The position numbers and the translations under genes are program-made. Under the pieces are notes generated by a model that was not told where the DNA came from, did no database searches, and saw nothing but the letters and a program-made list of their open reading frames with translations. Source: CAVQSS01 sp963746605 (GTDB lineage Bacteria; Desulfobacterota; RBG-13-43-22). From it: DNA of 64,000 nucleotides. This document shows positions 1 through 8,848 of this stretch, piece after piece. The first letter of the stretch is position 1, and each line of letters begins with the position of its first letter. The DNA lies in assembly GCA_963746605.1 (NCBI GenBank), contig CAVVCH010000002.1, positions 1 through 64,000 on the forward strand, written 5' to 3'.

Positions 1-7
1 GTCCCGA

Positions 8-208
8 TCATCCAACCGCCCAAAGAAGGATGGGCCTTATTTTTTTGTAGACGTTCAGCCCGACGAATACCCCGGGGGATACCGCCTGGTTCCCTTCGGT
101 ACTGGCGATAGTGGTCGTCTTCCCGCTTTTACTCGGGCCAAAAGTTTTGGAAAGGTCCACAGTAACGGTCATAATGTTCCCCTCGATCTTGATTAATACG
201 TTCTTCAT
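8..208 (-). CDS. Small conserved protein of unknown function
   Basis: This 66-residue protein starts at the internal ATG at 208; a longer reading from 226 adds six residues. It has the motif DLSKTFGPSKSGKT followed by IASTEGN and a C-terminal GLNVYKK. From memory, short proteins with this DLS..FGPS.SGKT....STEGN pattern recur in Desulfobacterota without assigned function. There is no signal peptide or membrane segment. The SGKT resembles a P-loop end but lacks the upstream glycine spacing, so nucleotide binding should not be assumed. It sits back to back with a transposase remnant starting at 209. Confidence 0.6.
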   Translation of the reverse strand: MKNVLIKIEGNIMTVTVDLSKTFGPSKSGKTTTIASTEGNQAVSPGVFVGLNVYKKIRPILLWAVG

Positions 209-323
209 GGCTTTTGACAACGGCACAGCCCTGCGTGCCGGGTTGGAGGGGTGGTTCCGGCTTTACAACCAGGAACGTTCCCATCAAACGTTTGATATTT
301 GGGGAATGAGGTCCTTAAAATAG
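209..323 (+). mobile_element. Remnant of an IS3-family transposase C-terminus
   Basis: The plus frame reads DNGTALRAGLEGWFRLYN then QERSHQTFDIW, which matches the C-terminal end of IS3-family integrase domains (pattern YN.ERPHQ.L.Y.TP..VY). The normal TPxEVY ending is lost after DIW through a frame change, and the rest of the transposase upstream is absent. No terminal inverted repeats were found. This is a decayed fragment, not a functional element. The 324-550 stretch after it contains no gene that I can recognise and may be further insertion-sequence debris. Confidence 0.6.
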
Positions 324-550
324 CTAGACGAAAATCAGTACAGTGTTGCAACTGGGTGGGGTCACGCGAAGTACTTGAACAAGGTCCAGGTGGGGGGAAG
401 ACAGGTAAAAAGGACCACGACCGATGACCGACCCGGGCCCGGCCTGAAGGCCTGTACCCGTTGGCAGGAAACCGGCCAGTCCTATGTTGATCAAGGATAT
501 TTTTTATTTTTAACCAGACGGGTGCTCAACCGGCACCCGGGGAGGTAGCT

Positions 551-2771
551 ATGAGTACAGCCGATTCCAGTCCGGACAGCGACGAAGTCAAGATCGTCCG
601 GGCCACTTCCACCTTTGATTGCGGGGGCCGATGCCCACTTCGGTTGCATGTAAAAGGAAACCGGATCATCCGGGTGGAGGGCGATGAGGGGCCGGAGCCG
701 GAACAGCTCCGGACCTGTCTGCGCTGCCGGGCCTACCGGCAGATGGTCCATCATCCGGAACGCCTCATGTTTCCCCAAAAAAGAGTGGGCGCCAAGGGCG
801 AGGGGAAATTCAAACGCATTTCCTGGGACGAGGCCCTGGATCTGTTGGCCGGGGAGCTGATCCGGGTCAAAGAGCAATACGGAAACCAGGGCCTGTTCCT
901 GGCCACCGGCGGCGGTTACCTGGCCAGCCTGCACAACGGTGGATTGGCCGCCTCCCGGCTCCTGAACCAGTTCGGCGGGTACGTCACCCATTACGGGAAC
1001 ATCTCCTCGGAAGGGGCGGTCTGGGCCTCTCTGACCCAGTACGGCTCGGTGATGGTAGGTCACAGTCGGGAGGATATGCTCAACTCCCGGATGATCATTC
1101 TCTGGGGCTGGGACCCGGCCCGGATGATCTCCGGCACCAACACTATGTATCATCTGATCAAGGCCAAGGAAAACGGGGCCAGGATCATCGCCGTCGATCC
1201 CCGCTACCACGACACGGCGGCCACCGTGGCCCAGGAATGGATCCCTATTCGGCCCGGGACCGACACCGCTATGATGATCGCCATGGCCAACGTGATGATC
1301 AAGGAGGGGCTTCAGGACCAGGCATTTTTGGATAAATACACCGTTGGGTTTGACCGCTTTAAGGCCTATGTCCTGGGTAAGGAGGACGGGCAGGACAAAA
1401 CGCCGGCCTGGGCGGCTGAGATCTCGGGCGTTCCCGCGGCCACCATCGAACGACTGGCCCGCGAATATGCGGCCACCAAGCCGGCGGCCTTGATGGACTG
1501 CCAGGGTCCGGCCCGGAGCGCCATGGGAGAACAGTACAACCGTTGCGCGGCCACCTTGTGCGCTTTGACCGGTAATGTGGGCCGACCGGGCGGCAGCGCC
1601 GGCGGAGGCCTGATGGGCCTTCCGGTGGCCCACATGTTTCGTATGCCGGCCATCCCGCCCGGCAAGAACCCTTTTGAACAGGATGGTCCCAACGTCAAAG
1701 GCACCTTGGACATCGGGCTCCGAGTCGTCAAACGGGTCCACATCAATAAAATCTTCGATGCCATCCTCCGGGGCCGGGCCGGCGGTTACCCGGCCGATAT
1801 CAAATTGATGTGGTCCATGTGCAACAACTACCTGAATCAGACCGGGAACAGTAACCAGGCGGCCCGGGCTTTAAAGACCTTGGAGTTTCTGGCCGTCAAC
1901 GAACTGTTTCTGACGCCCCAGGCCCGGTACGCCGACCTGGTGCTGCCGGTGACCAGCACGGCCGAACGCAGTGACCTGACCCGGCCCTGGCCTTCGGGGC
2001 CTTACTCTGACCTTTGTTAACCGGGCCATCGAGCCCCTGGGCGAATGCAAATCCGATCTCGATATCGTCACCGAGCTGGCTGCCCGCCTGGGGTTCAAGG
2101 ATTTCAACCCCTATTCGGAGGACCAATGGCTCCGGATGTTCGTGGAAAAAACCCCGGACCTGGCGGCCCAGATCAAGGACTTCGATCGGTTCAAGCGGGA
2201 AGGGATTCATAGAATTTCTTTGCCGGAGCCCATTGTGGCTTTCAAGGAGCAGATCGAGGACATCGAAAAAAATCCCTTTCCCACGCCGTCCGGGAAAATC
2301 GAGATTTATTCGCAGCGCGCGGCCGACCTGAATAACCCGCTCTGCCCCCCCATCCCGCAATACCTGGGCACCCCCGAGGACCGGAATGATCCCTTGCATG
2401 AAAAATACCCCTTGCAACTCCTGACCCCTCATCCCCGGAACCGGGTCCACTCCGAACTGTACAAAGTCGAATGGCTGCGGGAGGTGGAGCCGCACCGGGT
2501 TTGGATCAACCCGGTGGATGCCCGGCCCCGGGGGGTCAGCGACGGGGACGAGGTCTATGTCTTCAACGACCGCGGCCGGGTGGCCATTCCGGCCTGGCTG
2601 ACCGAACGGATCATTCCCGGTGTGGTCTCCATCTTTGAAGGGGCCTGGTATGCCCCGGACGAACAGGGCATCGACCGGGGGGGCTGCGCCAACACCCTGA
2701 CCAAGGACGCTTATTCACCGGGCGGCGCCAGCGTAATGAACACCGCCCTGGTTGAGGTCCGGAAGGCCTGA
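551..2771 (+). CDS. DMSO-reductase-family molybdopterin oxidoreductase, catalytic subunit (frameshifted)
   Basis: This is the catalytic subunit of a Mo/W-bisPGD oxidoreductase with about 739 residues. The N-terminal Fe-S region has C24, C28, C56 and C59 (FDCGGRC and TCLRCRAYR), followed by the family signature PERLMFPQKRVG and RISWDEALDLLA. The reading frame breaks near 2006: SGPY is followed by a stop at 2020, while the next frame continues LTFVNRAIEPLGECKSD without a gap. One extra base explains this. No twin-arginine signal is present, so the enzyme is probably cytoplasmic. A GGAGGT ribosome site lies before the ATG. The electron-transfer subunit follows after 13 bases; no membrane anchor gene follows. 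The substrate is unknown. Confidence 0.88.
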
Positions 2772-2784
2772 AGGAGGAAGGAAG

Positions 2785-3336
2785 ATGCAAATCGGTTTTT
2801 ACTTTGATCAGACCCGCTGCACCGGGTGCAGCGCTTGTCGCGTCGCCTGCAAAGACTGGCATGATATCCCGGCCGGACCCGAAAACTGGATGCGGATTCA
2901 TTACACCGAAAAGGGAACCTTCCCTGAGGTATCGGTCAGCTATCTGATTGCACCCTGCTGGCATTGCCTGGAGCCGGTCTGCGTCCCGGCCTGCCCGGTG
3001 GGAGCCATCACCAAACGGGAAGAAGACGGGATCGTCGTGGTCGACTCCTCCGCCTGTCTGGGCAACGAGGTCTGTGACGAAAAGTGCCGTAAGGCCTGCC
3101 CGTATAAGGCTCCGCAATTCGGTCCGCAGCCGGGGGCTCGGATGGGCAAATGCAACTACTGCCTGGACCGCTTCCAACAGGGGAAGCTTCCCAATTGTAT
3201 CGAGGCCTGCCCGGTACGGGCCTTGGATGCCGGACCGCTCGAGAAGCTGGAGGAACGGTATGGAACCATTCAGGAGGCCGAGGGATTCAAGTATTCCCCC
3301 CGCACCCGGCCGGCGGTCGTCTTCAAACCCAAGTAA
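2785..3336 (+). CDS. DmsB-like four-cluster ferredoxin subunit
   Basis: This 183-residue protein transfers electrons to or from the molybdopterin subunit encoded just upstream. Four cysteine groups for [4Fe-4S] clusters are visible in order: CTGCSACRVAC, CWHCLEPVCVPACP, CLGNEVCDEKCRKACP, and CNYC with NCIEACP. This layout is that of DmsB/PsrB/FdhB-type subunits. The start is the ATG at 2785, preceded by AAGGAGGAAGG; a longer reading from 2752 would overlap the upstream gene. It lacks the C-terminal membrane helix seen in FdhB. The absence of a DmsC-like gene suggests a soluble two-subunit enzyme using a cytoplasmic electron carrier. Confidence 0.88.
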   Translation: MQIGFYFDQTRCTGCSACRVACKDWHDIPAGPENWMRIHYTEKGTFPEVSVSYLIAPCWHCLEPVCVPACPVGAITKREEDGIVVVDSSACLGNEVCDEKCRKACPYKAPQFGPQPGARMGKCNYCLDRFQQGKLPNCIEACPVRALDAGPLEKLEERYGTIQEAEGFKYSPRTRPAVVFKPK

Positions 3337-3381
3337 AGGACCAACCGGAATGCCGCCAGTCACAACCAAAGACAAAAGACG

Positions 3382-3414
3382 ATCTCTCACAGAGCACACA
3401 GAGATCGCAGAGAA
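3382..3414 (+). repeat. 33-base CACAGAG repeat, copy 1
   Basis: The sequence begins ATCTCTCACAGAGCACACAG. A second copy in the same orientation lies at 4211-4243, differing at a few positions. The two direct repeats bracket the secreted-protein gene at 3850-4188. Similar CACAGAG/CTCTGTG repeats are common between genes of many environmental bacteria. Confidence 0.7.
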
Positions 3415-3421
3415 TAAATAA

Positions 3422-3456
3422 TTTTTGATTGCCGCTGAGAGGCCGGCAATCAAAAA
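3422..3456. terminator. Perfect hairpin, possible terminator
   Basis: The arms TTTTTGATTGCCG and CGGCAATCAAAAA pair perfectly over 13 bases around a 9-base loop. The outer part of the stem is an A/T tract, so either strand would give a hairpin with a U-rich edge. It lies 86 bases after the ferredoxin subunit gene and may end that transcript, although the tract is inside the stem rather than after it. Confidence 0.4.
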
Positions 3457-3849
3457 AATCTCCCGCTCCGCGAATTAGGCCCCGCCGGAGGCGTGAGTTC
3501 GTTTGGAAAATCGGCGTCTCAGCGATTTTTAAAAAACAGTGTCATTCTGCGCTCACTCGAAGAGGGCGAGCGATAATGCGCTAACATCATGAGACTGTTA
3601 ATAAGCTGTTATGGAGTCCATGGGAGTTGTTGAAGAACGAGAGCATTGAATCCTGCTATGGAGCGGGAGGGCCAGATGAACGCAATGGAAGCGGAGGTGG
3701 AAACTGGAATTGATGAGGCTAGCTGATCGATAGTGGGGCGACTTGTATTATGCGGTGGTCTGACCCGGGTACGGGCTCCGCCGGAATGACGAATGCCAAG
3801 TTCGCGCTTATCTCGTGTAGGGGTATCATCTTCGGATGAGGAGGGTATT

Positions 3850-4188
3850 ATGAAAGTTTTCTTAACCACTGCAATTGTCGTTTTGGTTTTTGTCGTCGTT
3901 GGCTTTACACCCGCAACCGCACAGCAAAAAGACGTCTGCCTCAAGGTCAACGGAGAGAAGGTCGAAGTCCATAACCTGGGAGTCAAACCTATCGTCATCG
4001 ACCGAGACGGCATCCCTGATTTCGTGCCTACCTCGATGTTTCAATCGGTCTCTACGGGAAAGGAGTCGACGAGTTATAACCTGCTTTTGACCAAAGTAAA
4101 AAGGGATGCCCAGAAGGTCATAACGTCCTTTGACTTAAAGATAGACGAAAAGACGTATGTCTATCCAAAAGATTCCTGTGAAAAGTAA
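3850..4188 (+). CDS. Secreted small protein of unknown function
   Basis: The protein has 112 residues. A signal peptide is clear: basic MK, a hydrophobic core of valines and leucines, then a likely cleavage after ATAQQ near residue 23. The mature part is about 90 residues, with two cysteines (DVCLKV near its start and DSCEK at the end) that could form a disulfide, and looks like an all-beta domain. The start at 3850 was chosen because GAGGAGGG precedes it and the signal peptide begins there. No family was recognised. The gene lies between two direct 33-base repeats. Confidence 0.65.
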   Translation: MKVFLTTAIVVLVFVVVGFTPATAQQKDVCLKVNGEKVEVHNLGVKPIVIDRDGIPDFVPTSMFQSVSTGKESTSYNLLLTKVKRDAQKVITSFDLKIDEKTYVYPKDSCEK

Positions 4189-4210
4189 GGGGGCGATCCG
4201 CGAAAGGACA

Positions 4211-4243
4211 ATCTCTCACAGAGCGCACAGAGATCACAGAGAA
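4211..4243 (+). repeat. 33-base CACAGAG repeat, copy 2
   Basis: Direct repeat of 3382-3414, beginning ATCTCTCACAGAGCGCACAG. It lies directly upstream of the methyltransferase ribosome site. Confidence 0.7.
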
Positions 4244-4265
4244 GAGTGAATTTGAAAGAGGAAAC

Positions 4266-5069
4266 ATGACTAGAGCCTACGTTCACGGTTACGACCATCG
4301 AGAAAACATACGTTTGCAGGACCAAGCCTCCACCCTGGTCGAGTTGTTGCACTCGGACACTTCCTATCCGGCCGGAAGCCGTGTCTTGGAAGCCGGTTGC
4401 GGTGTTGGCGCGCAAACGGTCACCCTCGCGAGGAACAGCCCGGAGGCCTTGATTACTTCGGTCGATATTTCCGGGGCCTCTGTCGCTGAAGCCAGGGCAA
4501 AAGTAGAGGCGGCGGGTTTTACCAATGTTCATTTTCAACAGGCGGATATCTTTAATTTGCCCCATGGCCTGGACTCCTTCGACCACATTTTCGTCTGCTT
4601 CGTCCTGGAACATCTCTCACGGCCCGTCGAGGCCCTGCAGACGCTGAAAAATCTTTTGCGGTCGGGCGGAACGATCACGGTCATCGAAGGCGACCATGGC
4701 TCGGCCTATTTTCATCCGGACAGCGAGGCCGCACACCGGGCGATTCGATGCCAGGTTGAACTCCAACGGCGGAATGGCGGAAACGCCATGATAGGGAGAG
4801 AGCTTTATCCCCTGTTGCACCAGGCAGGCTATAGCTCGATCCGGGTATCTCCTCGGATGGTCTACGTGGATGCCAGTAAACCCGAACTGGTCGAAGGCTT
4901 CACGAAAAAGACCTTTACGGCTATGATCGAGGGCGTTCGCGAATCGGCCATTAAGGCCGGACTGGTGGAACAACATACTTTCGACGAAGGAATTAAGGAC
5001 TTGTACCGGACGGCGGAATCGGACGGAGTATTTTGCTACACCTTCTTTAAGGCCTTTGCCAAGAAATGA
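4266..5069 (+). CDS. Class I SAM-dependent methyltransferase
   Basis: This 267-residue protein has a Rossmann methyltransferase fold. Motif I is VLEAGCGVGAQT (about residues 40-51), the acidic end of strand 2 is SVDIS, motif II is QADIFNLP, and the post-II region is FDHIFVCFVLEHL. It resembles the ubiquinone/menaquinone and small-molecule methyltransferases (Methyltransf_11/31 types). The C-terminal 130 residues are not typical of UbiE, so the substrate cannot be named. The ATG is preceded by GAAAGAGGAA. It is the only enzyme in its short transcription unit. Confidence 0.85.
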   Translation: MTRAYVHGYDHRENIRLQDQASTLVELLHSDTSYPAGSRVLEAGCGVGAQTVTLARNSPEALITSVDISGASVAEARAKVEAAGFTNVHFQQADIFNLPHGLDSFDHIFVCFVLEHLSRPVEALQTLKNLLRSGGTITVIEGDHGSAYFHPDSEAAHRAIRCQVELQRRNGGNAMIGRELYPLLHQAGYSSIRVSPRMVYVDASKPELVEGFTKKTFTAMIEGVRESAIKAGLVEQHTFDEGIKDLYRTAESDGVFCYTFFKAFAKK

Positions 5070-5125
5070 ATACCTATGACACAACAGTAAATAAGGCGGA
5101 TATTTAAGGAAGAAAAGGAGAGTAT

Positions 5126-5982
5126 ATGATGGTGAATTTTACAAACAGGGGAGGGTGGCGCAGGCTTTTGCCGGTACTGATGATCGTTGTGATCATTGCC
5201 GGTTGTGCCGGCACCGATATCCGGAGCAAGCCGGCCGCCGTGCCGGAGGTCCGCCCGGGCCTTCTCGCGGGCTATCTATCGTCCAAAGCGGTCCCGAGCA
5301 GCCTTGTCTTGGTTCCACCTCCCCCCGCCGCAGGCTCGGCCGCCTTCGCGCTCGATGAGGAGATCAGTCGCAGAAGTTTTGCTTTACGAGATACGCCGCG
5401 CTGGTCGCTGGCTGTTTCCGACGCCGATCTGTCATTTCCGAACGCGGCCGGCACATTTTCCTGCGCGTTGAATGTCCCGATCACCGAAGAGGATACGCCG
5501 CATTTGTACCTGCTGCTGCGCCGAACATTGACGGACGTGGGCCTTTCTACCTACACGGCCAAGGATCACTATAAGCGTGCTCGTCCGTTTGTATCGAACA
5601 AGGAGCCCATCTGTACTCCGGATGAGGAAGAACGGCTGAAGACGGATGGTTCTTATCCGTCCGGGCATACCGCAGTCGGTTGGGGTTGGGCGCTGATCCT
5701 CTCCGAGATTTCGCCGGAGCAGACCGAGGCCATCCTCGCCCGGGGTCTAGCCTTTGGAGAGAGCCGCAATGTTTGCAACGTGCATTGGCACAGCGACGTT
5801 GTCCAAGGCCGTCTATGGCCGCCGCCAGCGTGGCCCGACTGCACGCCGACCCTGCGTTCCGCGCTGATCTGGAGGCCGCCAAGGGCGAGCTCGCTGACGT
5901 CCGCAACAAGGGCCTAAAACCGCTGCGGGATTGCAGCGCAGAAAGCGCGGCGTTGGCCGTACAACCATCACTGGCCCAATGA
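5126..5982 (+). CDS. Class A acid phosphatase lipoprotein (PAP2 family, frameshifted)
   Basis: This periplasmic phosphomonoesterase is of the PhoN type. The N-terminus has a hydrophobic signal ending in the lipobox IIAGC. The full PAP2 signature is present: KRARPF, then YPSGHTAVG, then SRNVCNVHWHSD (SR-x5-H-x3-D). After DVVQGRL the frame is lost near 5814. The next frame continues MAAASVARLHADPAFRADLE to a stop at 5982, exactly the usual ending of the family. A single missing base explains this. The active-site residues all lie upstream of the break. Ribosome site AAAGGAGA precedes the ATG. Confidence 0.85.
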
Positions 5983-6071
5983 GCAAGCAGCTAACCCATT
6001 CATTCCGGCCGAAGACACTTCGCTAAAGGATACGGGTGAGTTGCCAAGGCCGTCTTGGAAGATGTCCGTTA

Positions 6072-6383
6072 ATGGAGATTAAATACCTTAAAATGATCCA
6101 GGGGATGAAGCCGACAGGGGAAAAGGATTGGACCGTCTATATCCTCCGCTGCGGAGATGGGTCGCTGTACACGGGGATCGCCAAAGATGTAACGGCCCGG
6201 CTAAAGAAACATGGTGAGGGTCGGGGGGCAACCTACACGCGAACGCGCCTGCCCGTCAAACTATTATATCAACAAGAAAGCTTGACCCATTCCGAAGCCC
6301 TCATTCGAGAAGCCAAGATAAAGGCGATGCCTCGCTCCAAGAAAGAGGAAATCATCAGAATTGGAATTGAAAACCCGAAATGA
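6072..6383 (+). CDS. GIY-YIG nuclease-family protein (UPF0213/YhbQ-like)
   Basis: The protein has about 103 residues. The single GIY-YIG domain starts at WTVYILRCGDGSLYTGIAKD, where VYIL and LYTG take the places of GIY and YIG. It continues with the arginine-bearing RLKKHGEGRGATYTRTR and ends with ALIREAKIKAM. This is the compact YhbQ-type domain without an added DNA-binding part. The start at 6072 is the first ATG after the upstream stop codons; a later ATG at 6093 or 6105 is possible. DNA nuclease activity is inferred from family only. Confidence 0.8.
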   Translation: MEIKYLKMIQGMKPTGEKDWTVYILRCGDGSLYTGIAKDVTARLKKHGEGRGATYTRTRLPVKLLYQQESLTHSEALIREAKIKAMPRSKKEEIIRIGIENPK

Positions 6384-6458
6384 AAGTTTTTAGGAGAGAT
6401 GATGGAAATTGCTGAAATTGGCCAGACGTAGGCAGCCGGCTTTCCCTTTACCTGTGCC

Positions 6459-6885
6459 TTAGGAGGGTAAGCGCCATTGAAGGCCGGGAAATCGAGCATA
6501 ATCGTGGTCGAGGGTGATCCATTCGCAACCCGACTCAATGGCCAGCGCCGCCAACCAGGCATCCGGAACCAGGTTGCCTCGGGCGTCCGCCTCACGGCAG
6601 AGGCGGGCGAATACGTCCCAATGGCGCTCTCCCGGGTGGATCACGACACAATGGGGTTGACGCAATAGGATTTCGCAGAAGGACGAGAACCTCGTCCAGG
6701 CTGCTGGGCTCGGCAAACACCCGCGGATGGCTGGTGATTCGAATCACACTGCTCAAGACCTGAGGCGCCATTCCGTAGCGGGCCTCGCCGTTGACCACCC
6801 CGTCGAGCCATTTCCGGCAAACCGCATGATGAGAGGCGTCAGACCGGAAGGCCTGCACGAGGATATTGACGTCGGGCAGAATCAC
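6459..6885 (-). CDS. vapC: VapC-like PIN-domain toxin (frameshifted)
   Basis: PIN-domain ribonuclease toxin. The N-terminus MILPDVNILVQAFR carries the first acidic residue of the active site, and the C-terminus has RGNLVPDAWLAALAIESG and WITLDHDYARFPGL with the remaining acidic residues. The two halves are in different frames. The join falls in DEVLVLL / FCEILLRQPHC near 6681-6686, where one extra base is present compared with the expected sequence. The start codon overlaps the vapB stop by four bases (ATGA). If the frameshift is real the toxin is inactive; other frameshifts in this window make a sequencing error likely. Confidence 0.82.
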
Positions 6886-7121
6886 GGGTTGTTCATGACC
6901 TCTTCCAGGTCTCCCGCCCGGTTAAGATCGACCCCGGGAAGGACCCCACCGGAGGCCTTGGATACCGGTAACACCACCCGTTTGTGCCGGCCGGTCTTCG
7001 GTTTGGTCAGGATCAGGGTCAGACCATCTTCGATCAGTGAAGTGAGGGTCCGCCCTTCAGCGGCGGCGCGATTTTTGGCCTGACGGAGCAGGTCTTCTTT
7101 TATCCGAACGGTCGTTCTCAT
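6882..7121 (-). CDS. vapB: VapB-like antitoxin
   Basis: The antitoxin has 79 residues. The N-terminus MRTTVRIKEDLLRQAKNRAA is a ribbon-helix-helix DNA-binding segment (DUF2191/VapB type). The C-terminal tail, rich in Val, Gly and acidic residues (VLPGVDLNRAGDLEEVM), would wrap the toxin. The start at 7121 is preferred to the ATG at 7133 because the latter lies inside the -10 box of a strong promoter. It is expected to repress its own promoter together with VapC. Confidence 0.85.
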   Translation of the reverse strand: MRTTVRIKEDLLRQAKNRAAAEGRTLTSLIEDGLTLILTKPKTGRHKRVVLPVSKASGGVLPGVDLNRAGDLEEVMNNP

Positions 7122-7128
7122 GCATAAA

Positions 7129-7157
7129 AACATATCAGAAAGGCATCAGTATGTCAA
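7129..7157 (-). promoter_or_regulatory. Sigma-70 type promoter of vapBC, predicted leaderless
   Basis: On the minus strand TTGACA (7157-7152) and TATGTT (7134-7129) are separated by 17 bases. The expected start site 6-8 bases after the -10 box falls on or next to the A of the vapB ATG at 7121, so the transcript would have almost no leader. No ribosome site is visible before that ATG. Confidence 0.7.
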
Positions 7158-7459
7158 ACTATTAGGCCGAACCCGGAATCAGCAGAATGAACTCCCGGCG
7201 GAAGGCGATACCGTTCAGGCCTGAATCGATCGGGAAGGGCGGATCGTCCGCCGGCTGGAGGTTCTCTGTCAGATCCTGGGCAAAGGGGACAGGGCCACAA
7301 AAAAAGGGGTTTGAGGACACGGGGGACCGATTTAGAACGGAAAAAGAAGTGGGGAAGACCTTGGACCAGAGCCCTAGGCGCCCGGTGAGGCCTGGTTTTG
7401 GATTGATCTACGCCAAAGGGTCTGCGCCCACTCAAAACGGCGAAGAACCAAATAAATCG
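7158..7459. other. Interval without recognised genes
   Basis: The roughly 300 bases between the vapBC promoter and the end of the KAS III-like gene contain open frames on both strands, but none has a ribosome site or recognisable family. The sequence may be a decayed coding remnant. I see no clear terminator. Confidence 0.4.
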
Positions 7460-8521
7460 TCAAGGCATCCGATAAACCATCGCGTTAATGTTCATCCCGG
7501 CCCCCACGGAGGCAAAGACCGCGATTTCTCCGGAATGCAGGACATGGTTATTCATTTCTCCTTTTTGCAGGAGATCCAGGAGCGTCGGCAAGGTGGCCAC
7601 GGAACTGTTGCCCAGCCAGTGGATCGTCATGGGCATCATGTCCAGGGGGCCTTCCTCGAATTGGTACAATTTAAACAATCTTTTCAGGATGGCTTCATCC
7701 ATTTTTTGATTGGCCTGGTGGATCAGGAGTTTCTTCACGTCGGATAAGGCAACACCGGCCTTGTCCAGGCATTTTTTTACCGTATCCGCCACGGTCTTGA
7801 CCGCGTACTTGTAGACCTCGTGTCCGTGCATTTTGAGGAACTGCCGGTCTCCGCAGGATTCAGGGTGATACGATCGGTCGAACCATAATAGATACGCTTC
7901 CTGGTGGGTATCGGACCGGGAAACATGGGACAGGATGCCGGCATCCTTTTCGGTTCCTTCCACCAGGGTGGCGCCGGCCCCATCGGAATAAATCATGTGA
8001 TCGATATCATGAGGATCGGAAACCCGGGATAAGGTCTCTGTTCCGATAACCAGAACCTTCCGGGCGTCTCCGGAACGGATATAATAATCGGCCGCGATCA
8101 TCCCTTGCAGCCAGCCGGGACAGCCGAAGAGGATATCATAGGCCACGGTGAAGGGGTTCTTGATCCCGAGTTTATGTTTCACCCGGGCCGCAATGGAGGG
8201 AACCACATCACAGCGATGAAGGTCCGCTGTGATTTCCCCAAAGTTGTGGGCCACGATAATGTAATCCAGGCTTTCCCGATCCGTGCCCTCCAGAGCGCGT
8301 TCGGCCGACTGAAAAGCGATATCAGAGGTATTGAGGTCATCGGTCACATAGCGCCGCTCCTGAATACCGGTTATTTCCTGGAATTTGGCAATAATATCGG
8401 CATTCGGCCGGGCAAGTTTCTTGCCGTCGGCTCCATAAAAATCATGGTCCAAGAAATGGGCATTGGCAACTTTCCGGGTCGGAATATAGCATCCGGTTCC
8501 GGTAATGATTGAATGGGGCAT
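7460..8521 (-). CDS. 3-oxoacyl-ACP synthase III-family (thiolase-fold) protein
   Basis: This 353-residue condensing enzyme is of the FabH type. The catalytic triad is complete: C134 in LFGCPGW, H268 in LLIHQANQKM and N305 in HWLGNSSVAT. FabH proper is usually shorter (about 320) and has different flanking sequence, so this may be one of the KAS III-like enzymes that make beta-ketoacyl or 2-alkyl intermediates outside bulk fatty-acid synthesis. The start at 8521 gives the usual N-terminus MPHSIITGTGCYIP; a reading from 8563 adds 14 unlikely residues. It stands alone, downstream of the yggL remnant on the same strand. Confidence 0.85.
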   Translation of the reverse strand: MPHSIITGTGCYIPTRKVANAHFLDHDFYGADGKKLARPNADIIAKFQEITGIQERRYVTDDLNTSDIAFQSAERALEGTDRESLDYIIVAHNFGEITADLHRCDVVPSIAARVKHKLGIKNPFTVAYDILFGCPGWLQGMIAADYYIRSGDARKVLVIGTETLSRVSDPHDIDHMIYSDGAGATLVEGTEKDAGILSHVSRSDTHQEAYLLWFDRSYHPESCGDRQFLKMHGHEVYKYAVKTVADTVKKCLDKAGVALSDVKKLLIHQANQKMDEAILKRLFKLYQFEEGPLDMMPMTIHWLGNSSVATLPTLLDLLQKGEMNNHVLHSGEIAVFASVGAGMNINAMVYRMP

Positions 8522-8601
8522 AATAAAAACCGCCTGTCTCCTTAAATAAGAAATCAGTCCCACGCAACCTTCGGCGCGGGTTCTTGAGTGGCAAAACTAT
8601 A

Positions 8602-8764
8602 TCATGAATCGACCGGAAATTCCAGCTTCATTTCCAGACTCTCCCAGGAATCAGACCACAAATCGATGTCGAATCCGTCTTGACGATTCCGGAGAATGAC
8701 GAGTTGATGGCCCCATTCCGTGAACTCGCCCTGGTGGTGCTTTTTTGCGCAGTCGTTTTTTCAT
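8602..8764 (-). pseudogene. yggL-like (DUF469) remnant with frameshift and apparent internal deletion
   Basis: A good ribosome site (AGAAGGAG) precedes the ATG at 8764. The first residues MKKRLRKK are followed, one base out of frame, by HHQGEFTEWGHQLVILRN, the usual N-terminus of YggL/DUF469 50S-binding proteins. The frame change falls in a run of six A (8741-8746). The remaining sequence runs RQDGFD and then IDLWSDSWESLE, ending at 8602. Full members have about 110 residues and finish with a DLWxD-like motif, so the middle seems to be missing. I infer an internal deletion joining the two ends. Confidence 0.5.
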
Positions 8765-8848
8765 GGGTACTCCTTCTGAAATCGGCGACGCGACTCAGCC
8801 ACGTGCGCCGGGATAAAATGTGGGTAACGTTATAGGGAGCGTCCCAGG

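Larger units (their letters stand above)
3337..3849. other. Gene-poor interval with repeats
   Basis: This 513-base gap contains a 33-base CACAGAG-type repeat (3382-3414), a strong palindrome (3422-3456) and sequence resembling dispersed intergenic repeats around 3540-3570 and 3770-3790. No reading frame here has recognisable homology or a convincing ribosome site. The minus-strand frame across 3609-4013 runs through the signal peptide gene that follows and is rejected. Confidence 0.5.

Noticed and set aside
491..1741. 416-codon minus-strand frame opposite the molybdopterin subunit
   Set aside because: It shadows a strongly conserved gene and has no ribosome site or domain.
3609..4013. 134-codon minus-strand frame over the gap and the secreted-protein gene
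   Set aside because: It overlaps a gene with a clear signal peptide and ribosome site on the other strand.
7187..7747. 186-codon plus-strand frame before and across the KAS III-like gene
   Set aside because: Most of it is antisense to the KAS III catalytic region; the upstream part has no recognisable domain.
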